DNA of 64,000 nt from the NCBI GenBank assembly GCA_905233725.1, contig CAJOEM010000006.1, forward strand, positions 23,578-87,577, given 5' to 3'. Positions 8,539-17,621 of this stretch are shown here, piece by piece. The notes under the pieces are model-generated. The model saw only the letters and a list, made by a program, of their open reading frames with translations, made no database searches and was not told the origin of the DNA. The stretch is from an uncultured Synergistales bacterium. GTDB taxonomy: Bacteria > Synergistota > Synergistia > Synergistales > Aminobacteriaceae. The translations under genes and the position numbers were made by a program. Each line of letters opens with the position of its first letter. The first letter of the stretch is position 1.

Positions 8539-9270
8539 TTACGCGAAATTCCCGGGCTTTACTTCGTTGTCATTCACTTGCAATCCTTTGGGAGCTGCTT
8601 CATCGGCGATTAACATTCCGTCACGAAATCTCAGAACTCGCTGTGACCATGTCGCTATATCCGGCTCATGCGTAACGAGAATTATCGTTATTCCCTGTGA
8701 ATGCAGATCCGTGAAAATATTCATGATCTCTACCGTAGTTTTCGTGTCAAGATTTCCCGTCGGCTCATCTGCCAAAATTATCGGCGCATTCCCAACTATC
8801 GCACGCGCAATCGCAACTCTCTGTTGTTGTCCACCGCTCATCTGTGACGGCTTGTGATGCAGTCTCTCTCCCAAACCAACACGCTCAAGAGCATTGATCG
8901 CAGCTTTACGACGCTGAGAACTTTTCACGCCACGATAAAGCAGCGGCAATTCGACATTTTCAACTGCGTCAACCCTCGGCAGCAAGTTAAAGCCCTGAAA
9001 CACAAAGCCCAATTTCTGATTGCGAATGTCAGCTAACTCGGCTTTATTCTGCGCTTTCACGTTCACGCCATCAAGCTCGTAATTCCCAGACGTAGGCACA
9101 TCAAGGCAGCCAAGAATATTCATCATCGTAGATTTCCCCGAACCAGACGGCCCCATAACGCAAACAAATTCCCCACGCTCAATATTAAACGACACGTTAT
9201 TCAACGCACGCAACTCAATATCACCGGTCTTGTAAATTTTCACAAGATTTTCGATTCGAATTATGCTCAT
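8539..9270 (-). CDS. ABC transporter ATP-binding protein, MacB/LolD type
   Basis: 243 residues, a complete ABC ATPase. Walker A is GPSGSGKST, the signature is MSGGQQQRVAIARA and Walker B is IILADEPTGNLDT, followed by the switch histidine in LVTHEPD. The FVFQGFNLLPRVDAVENVEL Q-loop region is typical of the MacB/LolD/FtsE-like group. It is the last gene of a minus-strand operon tolC-PHP-macA-ATPase and starts 14 bases after macA. It stops without the permease domain of MacB, and no separate permease gene follows; the next gene is the convergent regulator. It must pair with a permease encoded elsewhere or be part of a broken system. Confidence 0.92.
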   Translation of the reverse strand: MSIIRIENLVKIYKTGDIELRALNNVSFNIERGEFVCVMGPSGSGKSTMMNILGCLDVPTSGNYELDGVNVKAQNKAELADIRNQKLGFVFQGFNLLPRVDAVENVELPLLYRGVKSSQRRKAAINALERVGLGERLHHKPSQMSGGQQQRVAIARAIVGNAPIILADEPTGNLDTKTTVEIMNIFTDLHSQGITIILVTHEPDIATWSQRVLRFRDGMLIADEAAPKGLQVNDNEVKPGNFA

Positions 9271-9284
9271 GTTCTGATTTAACT

Positions 9285-10628
9285 TTAACGTGGCGGTCTA
9301 GGTCCACGTCCTCCTCCTCCGAGTAATCCGCTGCTGCGAGATTTATTTCCAGTGTCAACTCCAGCTTGCGCATTGATTACAAGTTCTGTGTTCTCGTGAA
9401 TTATTCCCCGACGTTCTGATTGTGCTGGTTTTGATTCAGGCTTTTGTAAATCACGCTCACGATTCTGATTCTGTGCCCGCGGTGGACGTGGTGGACGTGG
9501 CGCGCTTGCCTTCTCACTCACTAATTCTACCCAGCGACTGTCAGCTACTCCAGTCTCAACTTGAATCGGCGGCATTAACTCTCCGTTGCGGGAAGCCCAG
9601 ACCAATCCAGAATGCAAAGTCTTTTTCTGCGTCAAAACCGAACGGTCAAAAGACATATTCGCGATCAAATCTTCAGGCGGCGTAAATCTCAACGCAGCAA
9701 CAGGAATACGCAGCGCATTCTCGCACTTGGCTGTCTCAATCGAAACGTTCGCAGTCATTCCGGGTTTGAGCTTGAGTTCATGATTCTCAACGTGTATTAT
9801 AACCGTGTAAGTTACGACATTATCGCTTGTAGCCGGAGCTATTCGAACCTGCACAACTTTCCCCGAAAAAATTTCATCAGGGAATGCGTCAACTCTAAAC
9901 GTCACATTCTGTCCTTCTTTTACTGCGCCAATATCTGCCTCGTCAACTTTCGTCTCAATCTGCATCTTCGTCAAATCCTCGGCTATCTTGAAAAGCGTCG
10001 GCGTTTGATAACTAGCTGCAACAGTCTGTCCTGCGTCAACCTGCCTGTCAATCACAACTCCGTTCACCGGTGAAGTTATGCGCGTGTAATTCAGATTCGT
10101 GCGTGCTTTCTCAACAGCTGCTTTCGCCTGAACAACTCGCGATCTTGCTTCCTGCAGGGCTGCTTTCTTGACTGCAACGTCTGTCTCACTCGTGTCAACT
10201 TCACTGCGCGCGATTAATTTGCGATTGAACAAGTCACGATTGCGCTTTAATTTTCTCTCGGCATCCTGTAGCGACGCAAGATTACTTTGAACCGTAGCCT
10301 GATATACTCCCAACGTAGCTTCCTGTTCATTCAGCGTGAGTTTCAAGACAGACGGGTCAATCAGCGCGATTAACTGCCCGGACTTCACGACAGAGTTAAA
10401 ATCTACATAGATTTCCTGAACCGTGCCAGAAACCTGCGTGCCAATTTCTACGACACTGATCGCGTTTAACTCACCTGTTGCCGTAACTGTTGACGTAATA
10501 TCTCCGCGTGTCACAATCGATGTCGTCAAACCGTACTTGACTTTCTCCTCTCGAAAGAAAAACTCCCAAACTCCCCAGCATATTCCAGCCAAAATCACAA
10601 GTATAAATAACTTTTTCAACCCAGGCAT
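9285..10628 (-). CDS. MacA-like periplasmic adaptor (HlyD/RND membrane fusion protein)
   Basis: 447 residues. An N-terminal membrane anchor (about 5-25) is followed by the split biotinyl-lipoyl domain (EIGTQVSGTVQEIYVDF and later ITSPVNGVVIDRQVDAGQTV), a long alpha-hairpin between them, and the beta-barrel domain (VKEGQNVTFRVDAF). The C-terminal 60-70 residues are an unusual Pro/Gly/Arg-rich low-complexity tail ending GGGGRGPRPPR. Such adaptors join an inner-membrane transporter to TolC. The start overlaps the upstream PHP gene stop (TAATG), giving coupling. Neighbours are a TolC-like gene and a macB-type ATPase. Confidence 0.92.
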   Translation of the reverse strand: MPGLKKLFILVILAGICWGVWEFFFREEKVKYGLTTSIVTRGDITSTVTATGELNAISVVEIGTQVSGTVQEIYVDFNSVVKSGQLIALIDPSVLKLTLNEQEATLGVYQATVQSNLASLQDAERKLKRNRDLFNRKLIARSEVDTSETDVAVKKAALQEARSRVVQAKAAVEKARTNLNYTRITSPVNGVVIDRQVDAGQTVAASYQTPTLFKIAEDLTKMQIETKVDEADIGAVKEGQNVTFRVDAFPDEIFSGKVVQVRIAPATSDNVVTYTVIIHVENHELKLKPGMTANVSIETAKCENALRIPVAALRFTPPEDLIANMSFDRSVLTQKKTLHSGLVWASRNGELMPPIQVETGVADSRWVELVSEKASAPRPPRPPRAQNQNRERDLQKPESKPAQSERRGIIHENTELVINAQAGVDTGNKSRSSGLLGGGGRGPRPPR

Positions 10629-11464
10629 TATTTTCCCCCCAAACTTTCCAAAACACTCAGCATATTCTCAGACACGTCAATCTCGTCAGAATTCAATCGC
10701 CCAATCGGAATATTCTTGTTCGTGCCGTGATAGTCGCTGCCGCCAGAAATCAGCAAATCATTCTCACGCGCAATCTTCGCAAGTTCGCTGCACGTGGCAA
10801 AATCATATTTCGAGTAATAGCACTCAAGTCCTCGCAAGCCATACGAGAGCATATTCGCAAATTCAGCCTCGAAAATTTCACGCGGCGATTCACTCTCGCC
10901 CTCGCCACCCAACGGATGCGCCCAAACAGGAATGCCGCCGGATTTCAAGATCGCGTTAATCACGAATTTTGCCTCAAGACTGTATTCGCGAGTGTGGCAC
11001 TTGTCTATGAATTTTCGCATCGCCTCCGAACGATTTGACGCGTAATTCTTCCGAACGAGTAAATTTGCCAAATGCGGCTTGCCTACTCCGGGAATATTCG
11101 ACAGCTCTTCAAAATCCGAGTCCGTTATATTAAATCCGAACTTTTCGCGCAAAAATTTCACACGCTTCAGAAATTTCTCGTGACGCAACTCATCGCCCAA
11201 TCGCAGCGCTTCGACAAAATTCGCATTATCCGGATCAACACCCAATCCCAGAACATGAATCCGGTTATGCGTGTACAGACACGAAAACTCAATGCCAAAA
11301 ACAAATCCTTCAACACCACGCAACTTCAACGCTCCTGCAATCGTATCATGATCCGTTACGGCAAATCTGCGTATACCAAGTTCGCGAATCTTCCGCAGCA
11401 AATTCTCCGGCGAGTCCGTGCCATCTGAAGCAGTCGTGTGTAAGTGCAAATCGTAATTACTCAT
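10628..11464 (-). CDS. PHP-domain metal-dependent phosphoesterase
   Basis: 278 residues of the PHP family (YciV/RNase AM-like). Metal-binding motifs are visible: DLHLHTTASDGT at the N-terminus, FAVTDHDTIAGA next, VWAHPLGG in the middle and ISGGSDYHGTNK at the C-terminus. Family members hydrolyse phosphoester bonds, for example in nucleotides or RNA ends; the substrate here cannot be read from sequence. It is placed between a tolC-like gene (6-base gap) and macA (overlap TAATG), an odd position for such an enzyme in an efflux operon. Confidence 0.9.
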   Translation of the reverse strand: MSNYDLHLHTTASDGTDSPENLLRKIRELGIRRFAVTDHDTIAGALKLRGVEGFVFGIEFSCLYTHNRIHVLGLGVDPDNANFVEALRLGDELRHEKFLKRVKFLREKFGFNITDSDFEELSNIPGVGKPHLANLLVRKNYASNRSEAMRKFIDKCHTREYSLEAKFVINAILKSGGIPVWAHPLGGEGESESPREIFEAEFANMLSYGLRGLECYYSKYDFATCSELAKIARENDLLISGGSDYHGTNKNIPIGRLNSDEIDVSENMLSVLESLGGK

Positions 11465-11470
11465 TCTTAA

Positions 11471-12748
11471 TCACTCCCCAAATTCCGGCGGCAAATGTCC
11501 CAGAGCTTCGTCCAAATCCGCCCTCGCAGTCTGCGCATCAAACAGAGCCTGATAATACGCGTAACGTGATGACGCAAGTGTCGAAACTGCATCGCTCAAT
11601 TCGAGAAAATTCCCAACTCCGACTTCGTAACGCCCCTGAGCAAGTTCCAAACTTTCCTCGGCATATTTCACGCTGGCTTGGCTTGATGACGCGCGTTCAG
11701 TTGCATTCATGAGAGATAATGCTGCCGTTCTGACTTCGTGTGTCAAAGTCTGGCGCAAACTTTCGATTTCGGCGTTCGTCTGGTCAAGCTGTCCTCTTGC
11801 AGTCTCAATCGCTGCTTCAGTTGCTCCTCCGTCAATTACAGGAACGTTCAGGCTTAATCCGAGCGTGTATTCTCCGCGTGAACCTGAGCCTTCCGTGTGC
11901 GAGTAACTCGTGCCTGCTGAGCCAGTCAATGTCGGTGAATTTGCTCTTGCTGCGGATTTGATTGCGAGTGTGTTAGCTTTTGCGTCGAATTGCAATTTTC
12001 GAAAATCCGGGCGATCTGACAATGCGATTGCGATCAAGTCTTCAAGATCATTATCAAGTTTTGGCAGCAATAATTCCGTCGATAATTTTAAATTCAACGG
12101 TACCGCGAAATCTTTGCCAATCGCGACTTTCAAAGCTTCCTGAGAGAGCAAAATATCATTCTCAGCCTTCAGCAGCGAAACCCTCGCACTCGCTAAATCC
12201 GCCTGAGCCTTCGTTACGTCAATGAACGAACTGTTGCCAACTTCGTACAAACCCTGCGCAGTCTTCAAATGTTCTTCGAGATTCAGCAATTTTTCGCGTT
12301 CAACATCACGATTCAGCAATTTCAGCACGAGATCATAATACGCACGTTTAGCATTTGCCGCTACAGTTACTTTGGTCGATAACTCAGTCTGTAACGCTGC
12401 CTGAATCGAATTATTCTGCATCTGTTTGCGAATCTTGTTCTGAGAATTATCATAAAGCAATTTTGACGCATTCAGCGCGATTGATTCTGTGTTCGAGTTA
12501 TTGTCCCAGTATTCGTAATCGCCGGTGTGGCGTGCTGAACCTGTCAAATTAACCGTGACACGATCATTCACTTTCAACGATTCAAGCTGTGCCAGTGAAA
12601 CCCGAGTCGCTCCTTTAGTACGCTTAATCGACGGATGATTCTCAAGTGCAAGGCGTAAGCATTCCTGAATCGATAACTCCTGATATTCCTGCCCGAATGC
12701 CGGCGAACTTAGCATCACGAGCAAAAACACTGCAAAAATTCTGCGCAT
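11471..12748 (-). CDS. TolC-family outer membrane efflux protein
   Basis: 425 residues. A signal peptide (MRRIFAVFLLVMLSSPAFG) precedes two TolC-type repeats starting at LSIQECLRLALENHPSI. Repeated motifs LASARVSLLKAENDILLSQE and LEL(A)QGRYEVGVGNFLEL mark the helical hairpins. The protein should form a trimeric outer-membrane channel and periplasmic tunnel that docks with the MacA-like adaptor encoded downstream. It is probably the first gene of the operon, with GGAGG about 16 bases before the ATG. It supports a diderm envelope. Confidence 0.92.
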   Translation of the reverse strand: MRRIFAVFLLVMLSSPAFGQEYQELSIQECLRLALENHPSIKRTKGATRVSLAQLESLKVNDRVTVNLTGSARHTGDYEYWDNNSNTESIALNASKLLYDNSQNKIRKQMQNNSIQAALQTELSTKVTVAANAKRAYYDLVLKLLNRDVEREKLLNLEEHLKTAQGLYEVGNSSFIDVTKAQADLASARVSLLKAENDILLSQEALKVAIGKDFAVPLNLKLSTELLLPKLDNDLEDLIAIALSDRPDFRKLQFDAKANTLAIKSAARANSPTLTGSAGTSYSHTEGSGSRGEYTLGLSLNVPVIDGGATEAAIETARGQLDQTNAEIESLRQTLTHEVRTAALSLMNATERASSSQASVKYAEESLELAQGRYEVGVGNFLELSDAVSTLASSRYAYYQALFDAQTARADLDEALGHLPPEFGE

Positions 12749-12829
12749 AAAAATTTCTCAACACCTCCAGAAAATTTATCACGCGAAAATTCTATTCTGA
12801 ATCTGTGAATATTATGTGAAAGTCACAAG

Positions 12830-13234
12830 TTATGATTCAAGATTTATAAACACGAATTTGAATCTGCACAGGTCTAAATTTTTCTCGTTCACAATGTCCG
12901 CGTCGATATAAAATATTCTCCTGCCAGCTTTGCGGACTTTCGCCGTACAGATCAATTTCTGAGCATTACGCGCGCCTCGCAAATAATCAACGTGTCCATT
13001 CACCGTGACGCCGTTTCCGCCAGCACTGATAAACGCAACTCCGGACGTATCATCAGCCATCGTGAATAATACTCCGCCGTATGGAATGCCGTACGGATTG
13101 AAATGTTCCTCGTGTAATTCAAGCTCACTGATCGCAACGCCATCGCCGATCTTCACGAATCTGAATCCGGTCTTGCATTCAATATCATTCTTCAACTTTT
13201 CCAACGCTTCTTGATTAATAACAATCTGTTCCAT
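12830..13234 (-). CDS. PaaI-like hotdog-fold thioesterase
   Basis: 134 residues from the chosen start. The hotdog signature HFNPYGIPYGGVLFTMADD matches the PaaI/YdiI thioesterase pattern HxNxxGxxHGG with Tyr in place of the second His. The later VNGHVDYLRGA strand is also typical. These enzymes hydrolyse acyl-CoA thioesters; the acyl group is unknown. The start at 13234 is preferred over an upstream ATG at 13264 because AGGAGG lies about 8 bases before it and because the longer form would overlap nudC. It follows nudC by 16 bases. Confidence 0.85.
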   Translation of the reverse strand: MEQIVINQEALEKLKNDIECKTGFRFVKIGDGVAISELELHEEHFNPYGIPYGGVLFTMADDTSGVAFISAGGNGVTVNGHVDYLRGARNAQKLICTAKVRKAGRRIFYIDADIVNEKNLDLCRFKFVFINLES

Positions 13235-13250
13235 AGTGTCAGCCTCCTGA

Positions 13251-14030
13251 TTAATTATTCGCAATAAAATTCTCGATTAATTTCCGCGCAATACTAGCTT
13301 CGTCGGGGATATTCAGCTTTCGTATCGCGTCCTTGTCAAACCAATCTGCTTCGACAATCTCAACGCCATCAGGACGAATTTCTCCGGATTGCCATGAGGC
13401 CGTAAATCCCAGCATTAGCGAATTTGGGAAGGGCCATGATTGACTGCCGAAATACTTCACGTTTTTCACGCGCAAATTCACTTCTTCATAAACTTCACGA
13501 CAAACCGCCATCTCAAGCGTCTCGCCAGGTTCAACAAATCCCGCAATGATGCTAAATCTGTTATTCGAAAACATCGCGTTATGTGCCAAAAGCAATTTCC
13601 CCTCACGAACTATTGCTACGATTATAGCTGGTGAAATCTGTATGTAAAAAACTTTGCCGCAAGATTCGCATTTACGCCCGTAATCCGAATCACTCGCGCG
13701 CAATTCACCGCCACAATGAGAGCAATACTTCGCTGTACGAAACCAGTTCGCAAACTGCCACGAACCAGACACACTCAGAAAATCCTCCTGACCAAATCTG
13801 TGCCAAACTTCACGCAGACTTATAAACTCATAATTCTCGAAATTCTCGCCTAAATTCTCAGGCTTCTTCACATCGAGCCAGTGATTCAATCGCTGCCAAT
13901 TCGCCGGCAAGTCACGTGAATCAAGAATCACATTCTCACGCGCAATTCGCAAATCTGATTCTAAATCCGATTCCGAAATATCAATCGCATTCTCTCGCAG
14001 CAAAATCCGATCTCCAGAAAAAATATACAT
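13251..14030 (-). CDS. nudC: NAD(H) pyrophosphatase / NAD-cap hydrolase NudC
   Basis: 259 residues. A zinc ribbon (CSHCGGEL and CESCGK) leads into a Nudix box (GFVEPGETLEMAVCREVYEE), followed by the SQSWPFPNS motif that separates NudC from other Nudix enzymes. The protein cleaves NAD(H) to NMN(H) plus AMP and removes NAD caps from RNA 5' ends. The N-terminal 95 residues are the usual family-specific domain. It begins a two-gene unit with the thioesterase. Just upstream lies one copy of the dispersed repeat (14051-14260), which therefore contributes its promoter region or leader. Confidence 0.93.
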   Translation of the reverse strand: MYIFSGDRILLRENAIDISESDLESDLRIARENVILDSRDLPANWQRLNHWLDVKKPENLGENFENYEFISLREVWHRFGQEDFLSVSGSWQFANWFRTAKYCSHCGGELRASDSDYGRKCESCGKVFYIQISPAIIVAIVREGKLLLAHNAMFSNNRFSIIAGFVEPGETLEMAVCREVYEEVNLRVKNVKYFGSQSWPFPNSLMLGFTASWQSGEIRPDGVEIVEADWFDKDAIRKLNIPDEASIARKLIENFIANN

Positions 14031-14050
14031 GCAAAACTCCTGTCCTTAAT

Positions 14051-14260
14051 CGTGTGTATTTCTCCTAAAATGGTAAAGCTTCGTTTTATTTTATATTAAA
14101 ATGGCTTGAAATCAAAAACGAAATCTGATATAAGTACAAAAAATAATTTTACAGAACGGTCGTTATTTTTCCCGGTAATTTTATTTCTCAAAGTGTTTTA
14201 TATCACTGGAGTTTGTCGCATAAGTGGAGAGTCCGTTTACCGCTTTGCGTGTATTGAAAT
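14051..14260 (+). repeat. Dispersed repeat, copy A (CRISPR I-C repeat-like edge)
   Basis: About 210 bases, AT-rich, lying between the divergent nudC and yedF-like genes. It shares a core of about 90 bases with copies at 28394-28546 and 32190-32412, with a single substitution noted in copy C. The core runs from GTTATTTTTCCCGG to CCGCTTTGCGTG. The right edge here reads GCGTGTATTGAAAT; the other copies read GCGTGGATTGAAA, like the 3' end of type I-C CRISPR repeats. A small hairpin AGTG-N8-CACT lies in the core. A TTG-started frame at 14106 runs through it but is not credible as coding. Confidence 0.9.
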
Positions 14261-14294
14261 TAACGCGAAAATCACTCGGAGAAAATTATCAATT

Positions 14295-14990
14295 ATGAAC
14301 GATATTAACACAACAGGTCTAAACTCACGCGACGCAAGCGAATTGCTCAGGAAGAATCTAAAAAATAATCCGGACAGTCTGAACGTTACATCAGAAAGTC
14401 CGGTCATAGCCAGCGAACTGAAACATATTCTCGAAAACGCAAATTACAGCGTAGAAATCACCGATGACGATGGAAAAATTCTATTAATCGCAACCCGTGA
14501 AAATGCCGCGACAATTCCAGATAATGACGAGCCAGAAAAACCCGAAATTCTCAAGTCCGAACAGATTTCAATCTCAGATTATGCTCCAGATGCCGAATTT
14601 GAATCCGAAACCAAAGCCGAACGCGAACAAATCCCAGCGCAAATCTCCCCAGAAAAATTCCGAACTGCTTACATATTCTCGAACACAAATTTCTCTCGAA
14701 ACAAAAACTTCGGATTAACATTTCTGAATCGCAGCTTGCAATCAATCGCGAAACTCGATCACAAACCCGACTTGATCGTGTTATTAAACGAAGCCGTCAA
14801 ATTAGCTCTATACAACACGTCATCATGCGACACGCTGAAATTTCTCGAACGCAATCATACGCGAATACTTGTATCCGGACTTTGCAGCGACAATTTCGGC
14901 ATAACTGAGACTGTCGGTGCTGGGATCATTGCTGAACTTGACGAGATATTTTACGAGATTTCCACCTGTGAACGAGTAATTAGCCTGTGA
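14295..14990 (+). CDS. YedF-like protein (degenerate TusA domain plus DsrE-like domain)
   Basis: 231 residues. The N-terminal part (about 1-75) has the TusA/SirA pattern of secondary structure (INTTGLNSRDASELLRKNL, then NANYSVEITDDDGKILLIAT) but lacks the catalytic Cys-Pro motif. After an acidic linker, the C-terminal part (about 115-231) matches the DsrE-like domain of YedF (LIVLLNEAVKLALYN; ILVSGLCSDNFGI), keeping one of the two cysteines usually seen there. YedF-type proteins are linked to sulfur or selenium trafficking. The start at 14295 is chosen because the longer frame begins inside the dispersed repeat; a GGAG lies about 13 bases upstream. Converges with the Sel1/ankyrin gene. Confidence 0.7.
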   Translation: MNDINTTGLNSRDASELLRKNLKNNPDSLNVTSESPVIASELKHILENANYSVEITDDDGKILLIATRENAATIPDNDEPEKPEILKSEQISISDYAPDAEFESETKAEREQIPAQISPEKFRTAYIFSNTNFSRNKNFGLTFLNRSLQSIAKLDHKPDLIVLLNEAVKLALYNTSSCDTLKFLERNHTRILVSGLCSDNFGITETVGAGIIAELDEIFYEISTCERVISL

Positions 14991-15002
14991 AATTTTCCTG
15001 AA

Positions 15003-17597
15003 TTATTTCCCTTGGTATGCTCTGAATCGCAAATATTTCGCAAAAACCCAACCAGTAATCCCGTCCTCAGTTTTGATTAAGAACCATTGCCTGTATTGCT
15101 CCTTAAACTGAACCGGATGACCTGAATTTAGCTGTGTGATCACTCGTGATGAAGTGCTGGGATTGGCACGAATATTAACGTGATTGCCTGAAATATAGGC
15201 GTTGGGTCTGAAATCGGGTTTTCGAGGCGCGCGTTTCGTGACGTTCTCCAGAATTTTCAGAGCCTGAGTATTTGCGAGTTTGTCATTATTTCGGGCGCAA
15301 TCAAGAGCGTAGAAATCTTCTTCGGGATAATCGGGATAATCTTCTGGGCCCAACATTGCAGTGATATTCGGGTCTGCTCCGGCATTGAGCAAAAATTCCA
15401 CAACCTCAGCAGTATTCGACGCAGCAGCTTTTATTAAAGCAGTTTCTCCCATGACATCTTGCGCGTTAATATCGCAGCCGGCTTCGAGCAATCTCTGAAT
15501 TACGTCAATCGTATTATACCAAGCTGCGTACATGAGTGCAGTCATTTGTGCGCTGTCCTTGTATTTCACGTCTGCTCCGGATTCAATCAGCAAATTTATC
15601 ACGTCAAGAGAATTTTTCTCAGCAGCTAACAATAACACCGTCCAAAATTTTTCGTCGCGAGCATTCACATCTGCACCAGCTCGAATCAATTCCTGAATCA
15701 CGAGTTTGGGATTTGTCTTGTTAAACGTAGCTTTGATAATCGGCAAATTTTCCTTTGTATTGACTTCAGCTCCGGATTGAATCAAGAACTTCACGATCTC
15801 AATGTTTGACGAATGTTCAGACGCAATCGCAAGCAGAGAAAGTTTTCCCCAAGCTTTACTCGTGAACGCAGCATTAGGTGAGAATTTCCCATTAGACATT
15901 TTCTCGCGGAATTTTTCCAACGAACCGGATTTGCAAATTTCCTCAAACTCATCGTAATCACTTCTCGATAATTCCGTCCATAGTTTGCCGCTGGTATTCA
16001 TGACGGCGCGTAATTTCTTGAGAGCTTGTGTGGCTTTTGGGTGATCTTTGAGTTCAGCGTTCGTGTAATATTCGGCTGCTTTGTCGAGATTCTTCTCAAC
16101 ATCAATGCCGTGTTCGTACATTTCCCCGAGAGTAAAATTTGCTTCGGCACTTCCTGCAGCTGCTGCCTCGTGAAATAATATTGACGCGAATTTTCTGTCG
16201 GCTTCGTGTTCGATGCCGTCTCGGTAAATTACTCCCCAAGCGTACTTGATATTCGGATCTTTATCTAAATTCATCGCTGCAACAAGACCTGTCTCAAGAG
16301 CTTTTTGATTTATCAACGCTGCTTTGACATAATCCTGCTCGACTCCCCAGCCGTGATAATACATGAGCGCGAGATAATGATTTCCCAGAGCATTATTCTG
16401 AGCCGAAGATTTTTCCAGCCACTTCAGAGCCTCGTTATAATCGCGTTCAACGCCGAATCCGTTAATATACGCCGAACCCAAATGAGCTTGAGCTAACGAA
16501 TCACCATTCTCTGCAAGTTCCCGTGTAATTTCGACTGTCTCCGAAACTCCTGCCTCTGCAAGTTGTGCTATTCCCCGCAACGCGCCAAGATTCCCGAGTT
16601 TGTAAGCTCGCCTGTACCACGTGAAAGCCTCGTGAAAATCTTTCGAAACACCTTCGCCGTAATGATACATGCGTCCGAGAAATAACTGCGCATTGTCGTT
16701 ATTATCTTCATCTGCGAGTTTACGCAACATAGCGAGTGATTCCGCATCGCCTTTCTTCGCCATATCCCGGAGCCAATACGCATCTCCGTCAATTTTAGCG
16801 CGTTTGTAACGCAAGATTGCAGCCTCGTGTAAATCCTGTGAAATAACATCGCCCTTTTCATACATCGAAGCAAGTCGTAACATCGAAGTCAGATTGCCAT
16901 TCTCAGCAGCTCTGCGATAATATTCAGCGGCTTTCTTGAGATTCTTCTCAGCTCCGTTCACACCTTGTTCGTGAATATCTCCCAGAATGAACAGTGCGTC
17001 AGGATGATTTTGCTCAGCAGCCTTATTCAGCCAGATCAAAGCTTGTTCGTAATCTCGCGGAACTCCTATGGCATTTCGATACATGTTTCCAAGCTCGAAT
17101 TGTGCCTGGGGATTTCCATTTGAAGCAGCGTTTTTGATACTCTCGAACCATTTGTCGGATTCACGCCAGTCGTAAAAATTCGATTTACTATTGCGATATA
17201 TGTTTGCTATTGTGTACTGGATTGCGAAATTATTCTCAGCATGTTTGAGCAAATATTGGAACGCGTCTGAATTACCGGATTCTGCGATACGTTCGATTCC
17301 TTTAAGTGCTTCAGTCTGTCCGTTATCTGCTGCCTTAATATACCATTGGAATGCTTCATCTTTGTTCGTTTTGTACATGAGATTTCCGAGTTCGAACTGA
17401 GCGTTCCTGTCACCCTGATTAGCTAGTTCGCGAATTTTCCCGAGGGCTTTTTGATTGCCAAAAATTGCAGAACCTACCAACGTCCCGAGATTTGGCTCAA
17501 AACCTGCGTTGCTCTCACCAGTACGCAAGAACATCAACGCTGCTCCGAAAAGCAACAACACAATCAACAACACGACAGTTCTAAAAATTTTTCTCAT
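15003..17597 (-). CDS. Exported Sel1-repeat / ankyrin-repeat / SH3b protein
   Basis: 864 residues in three parts. An N-terminal hydrophobic anchor or signal (about 6-26) is followed by at least ten Sel1-like (TPR-type) repeats to about residue 520 (for example AQFELGNMYRNAIGVPRDYE). About 560-760 are ankyrin repeats (LLLAAEKNSLDVINLLIESG; TALMYAAWYNTIDVIQRLLE). The end is a bacterial SH3 domain (VNIRANPSTSSRVITQLNSG; GITGWVFAKYL), which in other proteins binds cell-wall peptides. A periplasmic scaffold is the likely role. The ATG at 17597 is preferred over an in-frame TTG at 17603, with GAAGGGG upstream. It is 19-25 bases after the Cys-rich gene of the arg cluster. Confidence 0.88.
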   Translation of the reverse strand: MRKIFRTVVLLIVLLLFGAALMFLRTGESNAGFEPNLGTLVGSAIFGNQKALGKIRELANQGDRNAQFELGNLMYKTNKDEAFQWYIKAADNGQTEALKGIERIAESGNSDAFQYLLKHAENNFAIQYTIANIYRNSKSNFYDWRESDKWFESIKNAASNGNPQAQFELGNMYRNAIGVPRDYEQALIWLNKAAEQNHPDALFILGDIHEQGVNGAEKNLKKAAEYYRRAAENGNLTSMLRLASMYEKGDVISQDLHEAAILRYKRAKIDGDAYWLRDMAKKGDAESLAMLRKLADEDNNDNAQLFLGRMYHYGEGVSKDFHEAFTWYRRAYKLGNLGALRGIAQLAEAGVSETVEITRELAENGDSLAQAHLGSAYINGFGVERDYNEALKWLEKSSAQNNALGNHYLALMYYHGWGVEQDYVKAALINQKALETGLVAAMNLDKDPNIKYAWGVIYRDGIEHEADRKFASILFHEAAAAGSAEANFTLGEMYEHGIDVEKNLDKAAEYYTNAELKDHPKATQALKKLRAVMNTSGKLWTELSRSDYDEFEEICKSGSLEKFREKMSNGKFSPNAAFTSKAWGKLSLLAIASEHSSNIEIVKFLIQSGAEVNTKENLPIIKATFNKTNPKLVIQELIRAGADVNARDEKFWTVLLLAAEKNSLDVINLLIESGADVKYKDSAQMTALMYAAWYNTIDVIQRLLEAGCDINAQDVMGETALIKAAASNTAEVVEFLLNAGADPNITAMLGPEDYPDYPEEDFYALDCARNNDKLANTQALKILENVTKRAPRKPDFRPNAYISGNHVNIRANPSTSSRVITQLNSGHPVQFKEQYRQWFLIKTEDGITGWVFAKYLRFRAYQGK

Positions 17598-17621
17598 CTT
17601 CAAGTTTCCCCTTCAAATTTG

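Noticed and set aside
9612..10073. 153-residue frame on the plus strand
   Set aside because: Antisense to the macA-like gene; no ribosome binding site and odd composition.
14106..14294. N-terminal extension of the YedF-like gene through the dispersed repeat
   Set aside because: It begins at a TTG inside the repeat. The same peptide appears at 32098-32343 (-) only because the DNA is similar, and copy B breaks it with a deletion.
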